Below, piece by piece: positions 1-9,121 of a stretch of DNA of 64,000 nucleotides. Below the pieces are notes generated by a model. It had not been told where the DNA came from and made no database searches. It saw nothing but the letters and a program-made list of their open reading frames with translations. This DNA comes from JANMDU01 sp031418715 (GTDB taxonomy: Bacteria; Pseudomonadota; Gammaproteobacteria; Burkholderiales; Burkholderiaceae_C). Position 1 is the first letter of the stretch. Every line of letters begins with the position of its first letter. The stretch spans positions 62,001-126,000 of the forward strand of contig JANOJL010000059.1 in assembly GCA_031418715.1 (NCBI GenBank), written 5' to 3'. The position numbers were made by a program, and so were the translations under genes.

Positions 1-2129
1 CCCACATCCATGAAGCCGAACACACGTAAAGTGCGGTCATTGCCAGCGCCGGGTAAAGGAGCTTGCAACTCCACAGCGCCAAGCAGCTTCTTAGGGCCAC
101 CTAAATAAGCGCCAGTGACATCACGCGGGCCGAGCGTTCCTTGCTCAAAGCCACGCACCGAACCCAAACCGCCTGCAAAGAAATTCTTAAATACTGGGAA
201 TGGCGTACCCCCCATACCTTTGCCCCAGCCAAATTCGCCATTGAAAGCCAACGTGAATTGTTTATTCAAAGTGATGTACTGCTGATACTGGTAACTAGCG
301 CGAAGGAATTTTGCATCCCCTGCAATGCCCCAGTCGCCATTGAGACGCTGCAGTCTTCCGGAGTTAGGCGCAAGTGAACTGTCTCGCGTGTCACTCGACC
401 AACCCAAAGTCAAAGGAACCAAGGTGCTCTTGAGTCCTGCCTTATTTGAAAAAGCCAAATATGATGCGGGCAAGTTAGTGCCAGGTACGATTTCAGTTTG
501 CTCAAAGCCACCACCAAAAAACACAATCGTTTGCTCAGAGAATGGCACACCAAATCGCAAACTGGCTCCACGCGTGTTGAGTTGGTAGTCGCTGGAGTCT
601 AGCTCAACTGGCTTCTGTGTTCGGAAGTAAACTTCAACCGAACGCGAAACGCCATCTTGGGTGAAATATGGGTCGATCGCCGTGAGAGCCAAAGTACGGT
701 TCTGTTTAGAGGTATTGAAATCGATCCCAAGATAATTGCCCGAACCAAACACGTTTTCCTGCTGCACCTTGAATTGCAGCGACAATTTGTCTGAGCTTGA
801 GAAGCCAGCACCTAAGACTAAGTTACCTGTAGGCTTTTCATCCACCTTGATATTCACGTCGACCTGGTCGTTCGTTCCCGACACATCCGATGTGTCCACA
901 TCCACCGATTTGAAAAAACCCAAACGGTCCACGCGATCACGTGAAAGTTTGATTTTTTCACCGTCGTACCAGCTTGATTCAAACTGACGGAACTCACGAC
1001 GAATCACCTCATCTCTTGTGCGGTTGTTGCCCCCAATATTGATCTTGCGAACGTAAGCACGACGCGATGGATCGGCCACGAGATTGATCGTTACGGTGTT
1101 GTTCACGCGATCAATATCAGGGCGGGCTTGCACTTGTGCAAATGCATAACCAAAGTTACCGAAATAATCGGTAAAGGCTTTCGTGGTTTCAGCCACTCGC
1201 TCGGAGTTGTAAGCTTGACCGGGCACGATCTTCACGAAGGTTTTGAACTCTTCTTCTTTGCCCAAGTAATTGCCTTCCAGTTTCACGCCAGAGACAGCAA
1301 AACGCGCACCTTCGGTGATGTTCACCGTGATGCCAATGCTTTGCTTATCGGGGGAAATCGTCACTTGCGTGGAGTCAATCTTGAATTCAAGGTAGCCACG
1401 CGTGAGGTAGTACGAGCGCAGGCTTTCCAGATCGGCGTTGAGCTTGGTGCGCGAGTAGCGATCACTCTTGGTGTACCAAGACAGCCAGCCGCCAGTATCC
1501 AGATCAAAGAGCCCTTTGATCGTACTTTCACTGAAGGCTTGCGTGCCAACGATATCAATGTTCTTGATCTTGGCCACATCGCCTTCGATTACATTGAAGT
1601 TCAGATTCACACGGTTGCGCTCAATCGGTGTCACGGTGGTGATCACTTCAGCGCCATACAAGCTGCGGCTCAGATACTGGCGCTTCAACTCCTGCTCGGC
1701 GCGATCTGCAAGTGCTTTGTCAAACGCACGCCCTTCAGCCAAACCCACCTCGCGCAATGCTTTGATCAGCACTTCTTTGTCAAATTCTTTGGTGCCCGTG
1801 AAGCTGACGTCAGAAATCGTGGGGCGCTCTTCCACGATCACCACCACGACATTGCCCTGCACATCAATGCGCACGTCTTTGAACAACCCCAAACCGAAGA
1901 GCGAACGGATTGCCGCAGATGCTTTGTCATCGTTGTAGGTGTCGCCAACTTGGAAAGGCAGCGTGATGAAGATCGTGCCGGGCTCGACCCGTTGTAAACC
2001 TTCCACACGAATATCGCGCACGGTGAACGGATCAACCGCCCAAGCATTGCCATGCATGGTCACTGCAAAAAGTGTAGCGCAGAGCGCAATAGCGGCGCGA
2101 GCCGAAAGAGTTTTTCGATGCAAAATCAT
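1..2129 (-). CDS. bamA: Outer membrane protein assembly factor BamA (partial, C-terminus beyond window)
   Basis: BamA is the central subunit of the machinery that folds and inserts beta-barrel proteins into the outer membrane. About 709 residues are visible. A signal peptide starts at an ATG at 2129 (MILHRKTLSARAA, then a hydrophobic stretch ending near NAWA). It is followed by POTRA-type repeats beginning FTVRDIRVEGLQRVEPGTI, the hallmark opening of the family, and then barrel sequence. Family members are roughly 760-800 residues, so only the last barrel strands should lie outside the window. It lies 58 bp downstream of rseP on the same strand, the usual order in beta-proteobacteria. No long reading frame is visible for it only because its stop codon is off the edge. 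Identification is firm; the exact C-terminus is not visible. Confidence 0.96.
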   Translation of the reverse strand, partial: MILHRKTLSARAAIALCATLFAVTMHGNAWAVDPFTVRDIRVEGLQRVEPGTIFITLPFQVGDTYNDDKASAAIRSLFGLGLFKDVRIDVQGNVVVVIVEERPTISDVSFTGTKEFDKEVLIKALREVGLAEGRAFDKALADRAEQELKRQYLSRSLYGAEVITTVTPIERNRVNLNFNVIEGDVAKIKNIDIVGTQAFSESTIKGLFDLDTGGWLSWYTKSDRYSRTKLNADLESLRSYYLTRGYLEFKIDSTQVTISPDKQSIGITVNITEGARFAVSGVKLEGNYLGKEEEFKTFVKIVPGQAYNSERVAETTKAFTDYFGNFGYAFAQVQARPDIDRVNNTVTINLVADPSRRAYVRKINIGGNNRTRDEVIRREFRQFESSWYDGEKIKLSRDRVDRLGFFKSVDVDTSDVSGTNDQVDVNIKVDEKPTGNLVLGAGFSSSDKLSLQFKVQQENVFGSGNYLGIDFNTSKQNRTLALTAIDPYFTQDGVSRSVEVYFRTQKPVELDSSDYQLNTRGASLRFGVPFSEQTIVFFGGGFEQTEIVPGTNLPASYLAFSNKAGLKSTLVPLTLGWSSDTRDSSLAPNSGRLQRLNGDWGIAGDAKFLRASYQYQQYITLNKQFTLAFNGEFGWGKGMGGTPFPVFKNFFAGGLGSVRGFEQGTLGPRDVTGAYLGGPKKLLGAVELQAPLPGAGNDRTLRVFGFMDV

Positions 2130-2187
2130 AATGTCTTGTGTCGCATACATAGCTCTTTTCACAGCCGTGCATGAGTCACGTTTTTCT

Positions 2188-3558
2188 CTATCCAAACAAT
2201 CGGTTCACGTCATTGAACAAGGCCACAGCCATCATGGCCATGAGCACAGCCACCCCGCCGCGTTGCAAGCGATCTAGCCAGACTTCAGTCACAGGTTTGC
2301 CCGTGACTGCCTCCCACAGATAATACATGAGGTGTCCGCCATCCAAAACGGGCAGCGGCAACAGGTTCAAAACGCCCAAACTCACGCTAATCAGCGCTAA
2401 AAACACCAAATACTGCACCAAACCGAGGCTGGCCGACTTTCCCGCTACATCGGCAATGGTGAGTGGGCCACTCAGGTTTTTCAGCGATGCCTCGCCAATC
2501 ACCATCTTACCCATCATGCGCAGCGTGAGCATGGAAATTTCCCACGTCTTTTGTGCACCCAGGCTGATGCCCTCAAAAAAGCCATAACTTACATGCGTCA
2601 TTTGGGGCAAGGATCCGACGAAGGCTTCAACACGGCCCGAAAATTTATCGCCCTCTTTTTTAACAAGGACCAACACTGGCAGCTCCAGCCGTTGCCCGTT
2701 GCGCTCAATTGCCCAAGTTTTTTTTACTGCTTGATCGCCAAGCACCGAAGCGCGGATGGCCTCACGCAGCTGGCCGCCATCTTGCATCGCCATGCCATCA
2801 ATACTCAGCACGCGATCCCCTTGTTTCAACCCCGCCTTGTCACCTGCGCCACCCGACACCAGCTCGCCCATGATCGGCTGCGTCAAGGGCGCAGCCAAGC
2901 CAATCTTGCGGTACATCTGCGCATCAGCTTCGCGAATATCGAGCTGAGTGATCGGTAGATTCACCACGCGCATGGAATCGCGCCCCGCTTCGCGCACTTG
3001 CAAATTGAGGTCAAAGCGATCTAGCGCGGCGCGCGTGAGGTGCCAACGCAGATCTTCCATCGAGCGAATGGGCTCGATGTCTTGATCCTGCTCCTGAATT
3101 GACACAATTTGATCGCCCGCCTTCAATCCAGCGGCAGCCGCTAGCGAAGCTGCAGGCGGCTGGGAAATGATGGCCTTCGCTTGATCCGAACCGATCCAGT
3201 TCACAGCCGCATACAGCACCACAGCCAGCAGCAAATTCGCCAACGGCCCTGCCGCTACGATGGCCGCTCGCTTGCGCAAAGGCTGCGCGTCGAACGATAC
3301 CGCTTTCAAATGCGCAGGCGCAGCCTCACCCTGCCCCACCATCTTTACGTAGCCGCCCAGCGGGAACGCCGCGATGATGAATTCCGTATCCTGGCCAGGA
3401 TGCTGCTTCTTTGGCTTCCATTTGAGCAGCGGTTTGCCAAAACCCACAGAAAACCGTGTCACCTGCACACCGCAGGCCACCGCCACGCGGTAATGACCGT
3501 ATTCGTGAATCGCAATCAGCAATCCCAAAGCCACGACAAAAGCAACAATCGTTAACAT
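2188..3558 (-). CDS. rseP: RseP family site-2 zinc metalloprotease
   Basis: This is an intramembrane protease that, in characterised relatives, cleaves anti-sigma factor RseA in the envelope-stress pathway and clears signal-peptide remnants. The 456-residue product has the zinc motif HEYGH near residue 18 in the first membrane helix. Two PDZ-like regions follow in the middle (around GLKAGDQIVSIQ and GLKQGDRVLSIDG). The third zinc-ligand motif, LPLPVLDGGHL, lies near the C-terminus, with a last helix ending in FNDVNRLFG. Its start overlaps the end of dxr by 7 nt, so the two are probably translationally coupled. Gene order dxr-rseP-bamA is the conserved one. Length is normal for the family. Confidence 0.97.
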   Translation of the reverse strand: MLTIVAFVVALGLLIAIHEYGHYRVAVACGVQVTRFSVGFGKPLLKWKPKKQHPGQDTEFIIAAFPLGGYVKMVGQGEAAPAHLKAVSFDAQPLRKRAAIVAAGPLANLLLAVVLYAAVNWIGSDQAKAIISQPPAASLAAAAGLKAGDQIVSIQEQDQDIEPIRSMEDLRWHLTRAALDRFDLNLQVREAGRDSMRVVNLPITQLDIREADAQMYRKIGLAAPLTQPIMGELVSGGAGDKAGLKQGDRVLSIDGMAMQDGGQLREAIRASVLGDQAVKKTWAIERNGQRLELPVLVLVKKEGDKFSGRVEAFVGSLPQMTHVSYGFFEGISLGAQKTWEISMLTLRMMGKMVIGEASLKNLSGPLTIADVAGKSASLGLVQYLVFLALISVSLGVLNLLPLPVLDGGHLMYYLWEAVTGKPVTEVWLDRLQRGGVAVLMAMMAVALFNDVNRLFG

Positions 3559-4733
3559 GCCATCCCTTTCACCAAACTCGTAGCCATTTGCCGACTTTGT
3601 GCATCCAAAGCCAGTAAATCATCCAAGCTGACCGGCTTGGAGGGCAAGACCTTGGCCAGAGTTTCCGTGTTCACCTCATGGATTTGGTCAAACCGTATTT
3701 TCTCGTTCAAAAACGCTTCGACTGCAATCTCATTGGCTGCATTCAATACAGCGCAAGTACCCTCAGGCGCTCTCAAGGCCTCCCAAGCGAGATACAAACC
3801 CGGAAAACGCGCACGATCCGGCGCTTCAAACGTCATGGCTCCCAGCGCCATGAAATCTAGTTTTGCAGCGCCACTTGCCATACGCTCAGGCCAGCTCAGG
3901 CCGTAAGCAATTGGCACGCGCATATCCGCCGTGCCCAGCTGCGCCACAACAGAAGCATCGTGATACTGCACCATTGAATGAATGATCGATTGTGGATGAA
4001 TCACCACCTCAATCTTCTCGGGGGGCATGCCAAACAAATAATGCGCCTCAATCACTTCCAGCGCCTTGTTCATCATCGTCGCTGAATCCACCGAAATTTT
4101 GCGCCCCATCACCCAGTTCGGATGCGCCACTGCCTGCGCAGGCGTCACATCGCGCATCGTCGCCACATCGCGGGTGCGAAACGGGCCACCCGATGCCGTG
4201 AGGATGATTTTCTCCACCCGCGTGCGCCAAGTCGCAGCATCATCCGGCAAACTTTGAAAAACCGCCGAATGCTCACTGTCAATCGGCAGCAAAATCCCAC
4301 CGCCTTGCTTCACAGCATTCATAAACAAATCACCGCCCACTACCAGCGCCTCTTTGTTGGCCAGCAGCAAGCGCTTGCCTGCGCGCGCAGCAGCCAAACT
4401 CGGAGCCAAGCCCGCCGCACCCACTATGGAGGCCATCACAACATCCACCTCAGCGCAAGACGCTATAGATTCAATAGCATCTTGCGTATGCTCTATAACG
4501 GGAAACAAGCCTTTTTGCTTCAAAATTAGATAAAGCGCATTAGCTGCATCTGCACTCACCATCACCACGCGCTGAGGTGCAAACCGCTCCACTTGCAGCG
4601 CCATTTCAGTCACATTCGTGGAAGCTGAAAGCGCAAAAACTTCAAAGCGATCTGGATGTCGGGCGATCACATCCAGCGTATTTTTTCCAACCGAACCCGT
4701 GGAGCCGAGAATCGTGACGCGCTGTTTTCTCAT
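3552..4733 (-). CDS. dxr: 1-deoxy-D-xylulose-5-phosphate reductoisomerase
   Basis: This enzyme catalyses the NADPH-dependent conversion of DXP to 2-C-methyl-D-erythritol 4-phosphate, the first committed step of the non-mevalonate isoprenoid pathway. The 393-residue product begins with the dinucleotide-binding motif ILGSTGSVGKNTLDV. It carries LLANKEALVVGG, the substrate/metal motif PIDSEHSA and the SGGPFR loop, all typical of the family. A copy of the window's dispersed repeat (4462-4527, read here in antisense) encodes a stretch of roughly 22 residues, FPVIEHTQDAIESIAS and neighbours. This lies just before the conserved segment VDVVMASIVGAAGL, in a loop that varies between relatives, so the enzyme is expected to remain active. 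It overlaps rseP downstream and lies 10 bp from cdsA upstream. Confidence 0.97.
   Translation of the reverse strand: MRKQRVTILGSTGSVGKNTLDVIARHPDRFEVFALSASTNVTEMALQVERFAPQRVVMVSADAANALYLILKQKGLFPVIEHTQDAIESIASCAEVDVVMASIVGAAGLAPSLAAARAGKRLLLANKEALVVGGDLFMNAVKQGGGILLPIDSEHSAVFQSLPDDAATWRTRVEKIILTASGGPFRTRDVATMRDVTPAQAVAHPNWVMGRKISVDSATMMNKALEVIEAHYLFGMPPEKIEVVIHPQSIIHSMVQYHDASVVAQLGTADMRVPIAYGLSWPERMASGAAKLDFMALGAMTFEAPDRARFPGLYLAWEALRAPEGTCAVLNAANEIAVEAFLNEKIRFDQIHEVNTETLAKVLPSKPVSLDDLLALDAQSRQMATSLVKGMAC
4462..4527 (+). repeat. Dispersed repeat copy 1 (inside dxr)
   Basis: Forward-orientation copy with the diagnostic blocks GCTATagattcaATAGC, cttGCGtatgctcTATAACGG and a tail ending cttcaaaatt. 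It lies wholly within the dxr coding region without breaking the frame. Confidence 0.75.
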
Positions 4734-4743
4734 GCCCTGCCAC

Positions 4744-5589
4744 TCAAACCGAAGTAGCCAAGGAAGCCAGCATCATGCCCAGCGGCAGCGTGTGCAGCAG
4801 CGCATCCAAACGATCCAGTACGCCCCCATGGCCGGGCAGCAAGCCACTTGAATCCTTCATTCCCGCGCTGCGTTTGACGAGTGATTCCACCAAATCGCCC
4901 ACCACGCTCATCGCCACCATCAACAGCGCACCCAACACCACCAGCAACCACCCTTGGCCAACCAAGAGCTTTTGATATAACGAGGCTGAATCAGCCCACA
5001 CAGGCTGCCAAAGCGCCCAGGCAAACGCTAGCAGCAGCACTGCCGCCATACCGCCATAGACACCTTCCCAGCTCTTGCCCGGGCTAATGCGAACCGCCAA
5101 TTTCTTCTTGCCGAAACGCCGCCCCGCGAAATATGCACCAACATCAGCTACCCAAACCGTCACCAACAAAGACAACAGGAAATTGATGCCAATGAACCTC
5201 GCTTGTACCAGCGCCAGCCAAGCGAGCGAAAGCAGCAGCAAACCCACCGAGACGCGCGCCCATGCTGGAATGCGCTGCCAAGCATCCACACCCCGAGCAA
5301 TCAGCCAAACACCCAGTCCAATCCAAGCAGCGCCTACCAACAGCCAAAGCATTGGCAGTTTCATCGACGGCCAACCCAGCTTCCACATCACCGCACAAAA
5401 GCCCAAACCCTCTAGCGCCGTCAGCCAAGCCAGCTTACCCGCATAGCCATTGAGCCTGCCCCATTCCCAGCAGGCCAGCGTGATCAAAATCAGGCTAACT
5501 AACATGAACCATTCAGTCTGTTTGGCAAACAGTGCAGGCAGCAAAATTGCTAATAGAGCAATCGCTGTGATGATGCGTTGTTTGAGCAT
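4744..5589 (-). CDS. cdsA: Phosphatidate cytidylyltransferase
   Basis: CdsA makes CDP-diacylglycerol from phosphatidate and CTP at the inner membrane, the branch point for all phospholipids. The 281-residue product is highly hydrophobic with about eight predicted membrane helices. It carries the C-terminal family signature, visible as VVGDLVESLVKRSAGMKDS followed by LLPGHGGVLDRLDAL. An SPGKSWEGVYGG motif precedes it. The ATG at 5589 gives a normal length. It lies 15 bp after uppS and 10 bp before dxr, as one co-directional cluster that feeds isoprenoid and lipid synthesis. Confidence 0.97.
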   Translation of the reverse strand: MLKQRIITAIALLAILLPALFAKQTEWFMLVSLILITLACWEWGRLNGYAGKLAWLTALEGLGFCAVMWKLGWPSMKLPMLWLLVGAAWIGLGVWLIARGVDAWQRIPAWARVSVGLLLLSLAWLALVQARFIGINFLLSLLVTVWVADVGAYFAGRRFGKKKLAVRISPGKSWEGVYGGMAAVLLLAFAWALWQPVWADSASLYQKLLVGQGWLLVVLGALLMVAMSVVGDLVESLVKRSAGMKDSSGLLPGHGGVLDRLDALLHTLPLGMMLASLATSV

Positions 5590-5604
5590 ATGCGTCCGTT
5601 TGAT

Positions 5605-6315
5605 TTAGGCTGCAAAAGCCACGCTAGAGACTTGCTCAGAAGTTTGACCAAAGCGCCGCTCCCGTGCTGCATACGCCTGCAATCCAGCATCAAGCGCTAC
5701 TTCGTCAAAATCAGGCCACAGCTTGTCACTGAAAAACAGCTCGCTATAAGCGCATTGCCAAAGCAAAAAATTACTGATGCGAAATTCACCGCCGGTTCGG
5801 ATCAGCAAATCAGGGTCACTGACATGCGAGGTCGCCAATTCTTGGCCTAGCGCTTGTTCGGTGATGACCTGCCCGCGCACGGCAAGTTTCTGCGCCGCCT
5901 GAGCAATATCCCAGCGGCCACCGTAGTTAAAGCAAACGTTAAGCGTGATCTTGGTGTTGTTTGCTGTGAGCTGCTCGGATTGTGCAAAGCCAGCCGCTAC
6001 GCGCTCCGAGACACGCGAGCGATCTCCTACAAAACAAATGCGCACACCACTTTCGTGTAAAGGCCTAACCTCTCTGGCCAAAGCCAATGCAAGCAAATCC
6101 ATCAAACTCGAGACTTCATCTTGCGGGCGATTCCAATTTTCAGAAGAAAATGCAAACACCGTGAGTACCTTGACACCGCGATCCGCGCAAGCCCGCACAC
6201 ATTTGCGCAGTGTCTCCACGCCCTGCCTGTGCCCCGCCACACGCGGCAAATAGCGTTGGTTCGCCCAACGGCCATTGCCGTCCATGACGATTGCGATATG
6301 GTGAGGGAGGGTCAT
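5605..6315 (-). CDS. uppS: Undecaprenyl (di-trans,poly-cis) diphosphate synthase
   Basis: This cis-prenyltransferase condenses isopentenyl units onto farnesyl diphosphate to give undecaprenyl diphosphate, the lipid carrier for peptidoglycan and surface glycans. The 236-residue protein opens with HHIAIVMDGNGRWA, which contains the catalytic Asp and diphosphate-binding residues. AFSSENWNRP and the C-terminal RTGGEFRISNFLLWQCAYSE motif follow. I chose the ATG at 6315 (MTLPHH). A TTG four codons upstream falls inside a dispersed repeat and is less likely. Its neighbours are cdsA downstream and frr upstream, the usual order. Confidence 0.97.
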   Translation of the reverse strand: MTLPHHIAIVMDGNGRWANQRYLPRVAGHRQGVETLRKCVRACADRGVKVLTVFAFSSENWNRPQDEVSSLMDLLALALAREVRPLHESGVRICFVGDRSRVSERVAAGFAQSEQLTANNTKITLNVCFNYGGRWDIAQAAQKLAVRGQVITEQALGQELATSHVSDPDLLIRTGGEFRISNFLLWQCAYSELFFSDKLWPDFDEVALDAGLQAYAARERRFGQTSEQVSSVAFAA

Positions 6316-6316
6316 G

Positions 6317-6384
6317 GTTACTATCAATGAGTGAGCGCTATACGCAGGTCTATAAGGGGAAAGTGCCTAAAACACTTAAAAAAT
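6317..6384 (+). repeat. Dispersed repeat copy 2 (uppS-frr intergenic)
   Basis: Forward copy: gagcgcTATacGCAggtcTATAAggggaa, then gtgCCTAAAACaCTTAAAA. It begins two bases upstream of the chosen uppS start codon, so it forms the uppS leader on the other strand. Confidence 0.75.
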
Positions 6385-6414
6385 GATCCCGAAAAGTCTG
6401 TGTATTGGAGCGCA

Positions 6415-6975
6415 TCAAATTGCCAAGATTTCTTTTTCTTTGTCGCTCACTAGCCTGTCCACCTCAGCGATGAACTTGTCGGTGGTTTTCTGTGTTTCGG
6501 TGTCAGACTTCTTTTGCTCATCTTCCGAAGCCAGCTTGTCTTTCACTAGTTTCTTCACACCTTCAATCGCATCGCGGCGCAAATTACGAACCGCAATCTT
6601 GGCAGCCTCGCCATCGTTGCGCACCAGTTTTGTCATTTCCTTGCGGCGCTCTTCGCTCATCGCAGGCATCGGCACACGAATCAAATCACCCATCGACATG
6701 GGGTTCACACCCAAATCGCTGTCGCGAATGGCCTTTTCAATTTTTGCGCCCAAGCCCTTTTCCCAAGGCTGCACGCTGATCGTGCGGTTGTCCAGCAAAG
6801 TCACGCTGGCGACTTGGTTCAGCGGTGTCGGATTGCCGTAATAGTCCACCATGATCGAATCGAGAATGGCGGGGTTGGCGCGCCCAGTGCGGATCTTGCC
6901 CAGGTTGTTTTTCAAAGACTCTAAGGACTGCGCCATTTTCGTCTCAGTATTTTGTTTGATATCTGCAATGCTCAT
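6415..6975 (-). CDS. frr: Ribosome recycling factor
   Basis: RRF, together with EF-G, splits the post-termination ribosome. The 186-residue product is the standard length. It shows the family blocks LGKIRTGRANPAILDSI near residue 30, the VQPWEKGLGAKIEKAIR region, and RKEMTKLVRNDGEAAKIAVRN with the following IEGVKKL helix. Starting at an ATG at 6975, it follows pyrH by 61 bp on the same strand, an order conserved across bacteria. Confidence 0.98.
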   Translation of the reverse strand: MSIADIKQNTETKMAQSLESLKNNLGKIRTGRANPAILDSIMVDYYGNPTPLNQVASVTLLDNRTISVQPWEKGLGAKIEKAIRDSDLGVNPMSMGDLIRVPMPAMSEERRKEMTKLVRNDGEAAKIAVRNLRRDAIEGVKKLVKDKLASEDEQKKSDTETQKTTDKFIAEVDRLVSDKEKEILAI

Positions 6976-7036
6976 TGTTTACTCCTTCAACTGGTTGCGG
7001 TCACGCGGGCTGTGTGTCGTTTAAAGTGAAAGCACG

Positions 7037-7753
7037 TCAAACGTGGACCAGCGTACCTTCGTCTTCACCCATCACTACACGCTTCAAGCCACCCGCCTTG
7101 AAGATGGAAAACACCTTAATCGGCAGCTTCTGATCACGACACAACGCAAACGCTGCTGCATCCATCACACCGAGATTTTGGCGCATCGCTTCGTCAAAGC
7201 TGAGCTTGGCATAGCGCGTGGCGGTCGGATCTTTTTTCGGATCGGCGGTGTACACACCATCGACTTTGGTTGCTTTCAGCACAATCTCAGCGCCGATTTC
7301 TGCGCCGCGCAAAGCCGCTGCCGTGTCGGTCGTGAAAAACGGATTGCCTGTGCCAGCAGCGAAAACCACTACCTTGCCTTCTTCCAAATACTGCAAAGCT
7401 TTGGGGCGCACATAGGGCTCGACCACTTGATCAATGTTGATCGCACTCATCACCCGAGCCACCATGCCCGCATTGTTCATCGTGTCAGCCAGCGCCAGAG
7501 CGTTCATCACTGTGGCGAGCATGCCCATGTAGTCTGCCGTGGCACGATCCATGCCAACTGAACCACCCGCTACGCCGCGAAAAATATTGCCGCCGCCAAT
7601 CACCACCGCAACCTGCACACCCAGCTCGGTGATTTCTTTGATCTCTTGCACCATGCGCACAATCGTTGCGCGGTTGATGCCAAATGCATCATCGCCCATC
7701 AAAGCCTCGCCCGAAAGCTTGAGCAAAATGCGTTTGTAGGCTGGCTGGGTCAT
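7037..7753 (-). CDS. pyrH: UMP kinase
   Basis: This enzyme phosphorylates UMP to UDP in pyrimidine nucleotide synthesis and is hexameric and allosterically regulated in bacteria. The 238-residue product has the amino-acid-kinase fold signatures RILLKLSGEALMG, VVIGGGNIFRG and the C-terminal block GVMDAAAFALCRDQKLPIKVFS. I start it at the ATG at 7753 (MTQPAYKR); a TTG two codons upstream is the only other near option. A factor-independent terminator separates it from tsf upstream, so pyrH-frr probably has its own promoter between about 7754 and 7860. Confidence 0.97.
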   Translation of the reverse strand: MTQPAYKRILLKLSGEALMGDDAFGINRATIVRMVQEIKEITELGVQVAVVIGGGNIFRGVAGGSVGMDRATADYMGMLATVMNALALADTMNNAGMVARVMSAINIDQVVEPYVRPKALQYLEEGKVVVFAAGTGNPFFTTDTAAALRGAEIGAEIVLKATKVDGVYTADPKKDPTATRYAKLSFDEAMRQNLGVMDAAAFALCRDQKLPIKVFSIFKAGGLKRVVMGEDEGTLVHV

Positions 7754-7860
7754 GGGCAAATTCTTTCTAGTTAAACCCTGTGATTATCTGCGATTTATGA
7801 AGCTTGGCCTCAAGGCAAACGCGTCTCGCTGGTTCAGCCCAACTCTTTAGCAATTTGCAT

Positions 7861-7890
7861 AAAAAAAACGACCCGAAGGTCGTTTTTTTG
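7861..7890 (-). terminator. Bidirectional rho-independent terminator downstream of tsf
   Basis: A perfect hairpin ACGACC-CGAA-GGTCGT is flanked by runs of A on one side and T on the other. The A/T runs extend the stem, and the structure can terminate in either direction. It lies 15 bp after the tsf stop codon and before pyrH. Confidence 0.9.
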
Positions 7891-7904
7891 AGAAATCGAA
7901 TCCA

Positions 7905-8825
7905 TCAAGCTGCTGTTTTAGAGGCGGCGATTTGCGCCGCCACTTCAGCTGCAAAATCATCCACCTTTTTCTCAATGCCTTCGCCCACGACAAACATCGT
8001 GAAGCTATTGACCGAGGTGTTCGCACTCTTGAGGTAGGCAGCCACAGTGAGCTTATCGTTTTTCACGAAGGACTGATCCATTAGGCTGACTTCTTTGAGG
8101 TATTTCTGCACCGCGCCATCGATGCGCTTGGCCACGATTTCAGGACTTTGACCAGGTTTTCCCGCAGCCTCCAGCTCTTTACGCGCTTCTTCTGCTTTGC
8201 CAGCGGCGACAGCACGCTCTTTTTCAATCAAGTCGGCAGGCACATCAGCGCTGGTGAGCGAAACTGGTTTCATCGCAGCGATGTGCATCGCTACGTCTTT
8301 GGCTGCCGCCTCATCACCCTCGAATTCCACGGTCACGCCAATGCGCGTGCCGTGCAGGTAGGTGGCTACTTTGCTGCCACTGGTGAATGCTTTGAAGCGG
8401 CGAAAGCTCATGTTTTCGCCGATCTTGCCGATCAGGCCTTTACGCACGTCTTCCAGCGTAGGGCCGAAGCCGTCCATGCTGAAAGCGGTGGCACTGAGTG
8501 CAGCAATATCCACTGGATTGGCAGTCGCCACGGCTTTGGCAGCAGCGTTGCACAGGCCGAGGAAACTGTCGTTTTTGGTGACGAAGTCGGTTTCGCAGTT
8601 GATTTCGATCAAACCAGCGGTGGTTCCATCCACATACGCTGCCACCACGCCCTCGGCGGTAATGCGGCTGGCGGCCTTGCCAGCTTTATTGCCGAGCTTG
8701 ACACGCAAAATTTCTTCCGCCTTGGCCATATCACCAACGGCTTCGGTCAGGGCTTTCTTACACTCCATCATAGGAGCGTCCGTCTTGGCGCGCAGTTCAG
8801 CGACCATGCTTGCTGTGATTGTCAT
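7905..8825 (-). CDS. tsf: Translation elongation factor Ts
   Basis: EF-Ts is the nucleotide exchange factor for EF-Tu. The product is 306 residues when started at the ATG at 8825 (MTITASMVAELRAKTDAP). It shows the N-terminal UBA-like domain with TDAPMMECKKALTEA, then the core dimerisation segments including INCETDFVTKND, which contacts EF-Tu. Reading further upstream to 8912 adds a non-homologous extension (MHVFSACLLRPL), which I reject. It follows rpsB in the normal order, but a 296-bp gap with a hairpin lies between them. Confidence 0.97.
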   Translation of the reverse strand: MTITASMVAELRAKTDAPMMECKKALTEAVGDMAKAEEILRVKLGNKAGKAASRITAEGVVAAYVDGTTAGLIEINCETDFVTKNDSFLGLCNAAAKAVATANPVDIAALSATAFSMDGFGPTLEDVRKGLIGKIGENMSFRRFKAFTSGSKVATYLHGTRIGVTVEFEGDEAAAKDVAMHIAAMKPVSLTSADVPADLIEKERAVAAGKAEEARKELEAAGKPGQSPEIVAKRIDGAVQKYLKEVSLMDQSFVKNDKLTVAAYLKSANTSVNSFTMFVVGEGIEKKVDDFAAEVAAQIAASKTAA

Positions 8826-9121
8826 GTTGATTCTTTCAATGGGAGTTAAAACGAATATGAGTACCCAAACCGAACGCAGAGGGCGCAAAAGACACGCAGA
8901 AAACACATGCAAAAATTTAAGAAATTAGCATCAAAAGTTCGCACACAAACAACTGCTTGATAAGCTAATCAGCGAGAGGTTTTGGCTTTCTTTTTTACGT
9001 CTTTAACGTAAGCTTGCGTCTTCTGCCTCCTGCTTTTCGGTTGTTCGTATTCAGGTGCACAATAAAAAATTACAACAAAAAAGGGCCACAAAGAGCCCCT
9101 TCTTGCGGGGAAGCTGAGCGA
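8826..9121. other. rpsB-tsf intergenic region with A/T-tract repeats
   Basis: This non-coding gap contains short A-runs separated by CGC/ACG words on the left (8880-8920) and a T-rich counterpart on the right (about 8980-9040), plus the rpsB terminator-like hairpin. The words CGCAAAAGAC and GCGTCTTCTGC recur near 28510-28590 and, more loosely, near 55500. No protein gene is supported here. The tsf promoter presumably lies within it. Confidence 0.5.
9077..9112 (-). terminator. Terminator or attenuator hairpin after rpsB
   Basis: On the minus strand AAGGGGC, a 7-8 nt loop and GCCCTTTTTTGTTG follow, about 10 bp downstream of the rpsB stop codon. The stem followed by a U-tract fits a factor-independent terminator. 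Partial read-through into tsf, as known for other rpsB-tsf operons, is an inference. Confidence 0.7.

Noticed and set aside
1128..1997. A long open frame (289 codons) on the plus strand
   Set aside because: It is antisense to the conserved bamA coding sequence and shows no domain; the minus-strand reading explains the region.
8826..8912. N-terminal extension of EF-Ts
   Set aside because: The extra 29 residues have no counterpart in EF-Ts, which normally begins MxxITAxxVxxLRxxT; the ATG at 8825 fits.
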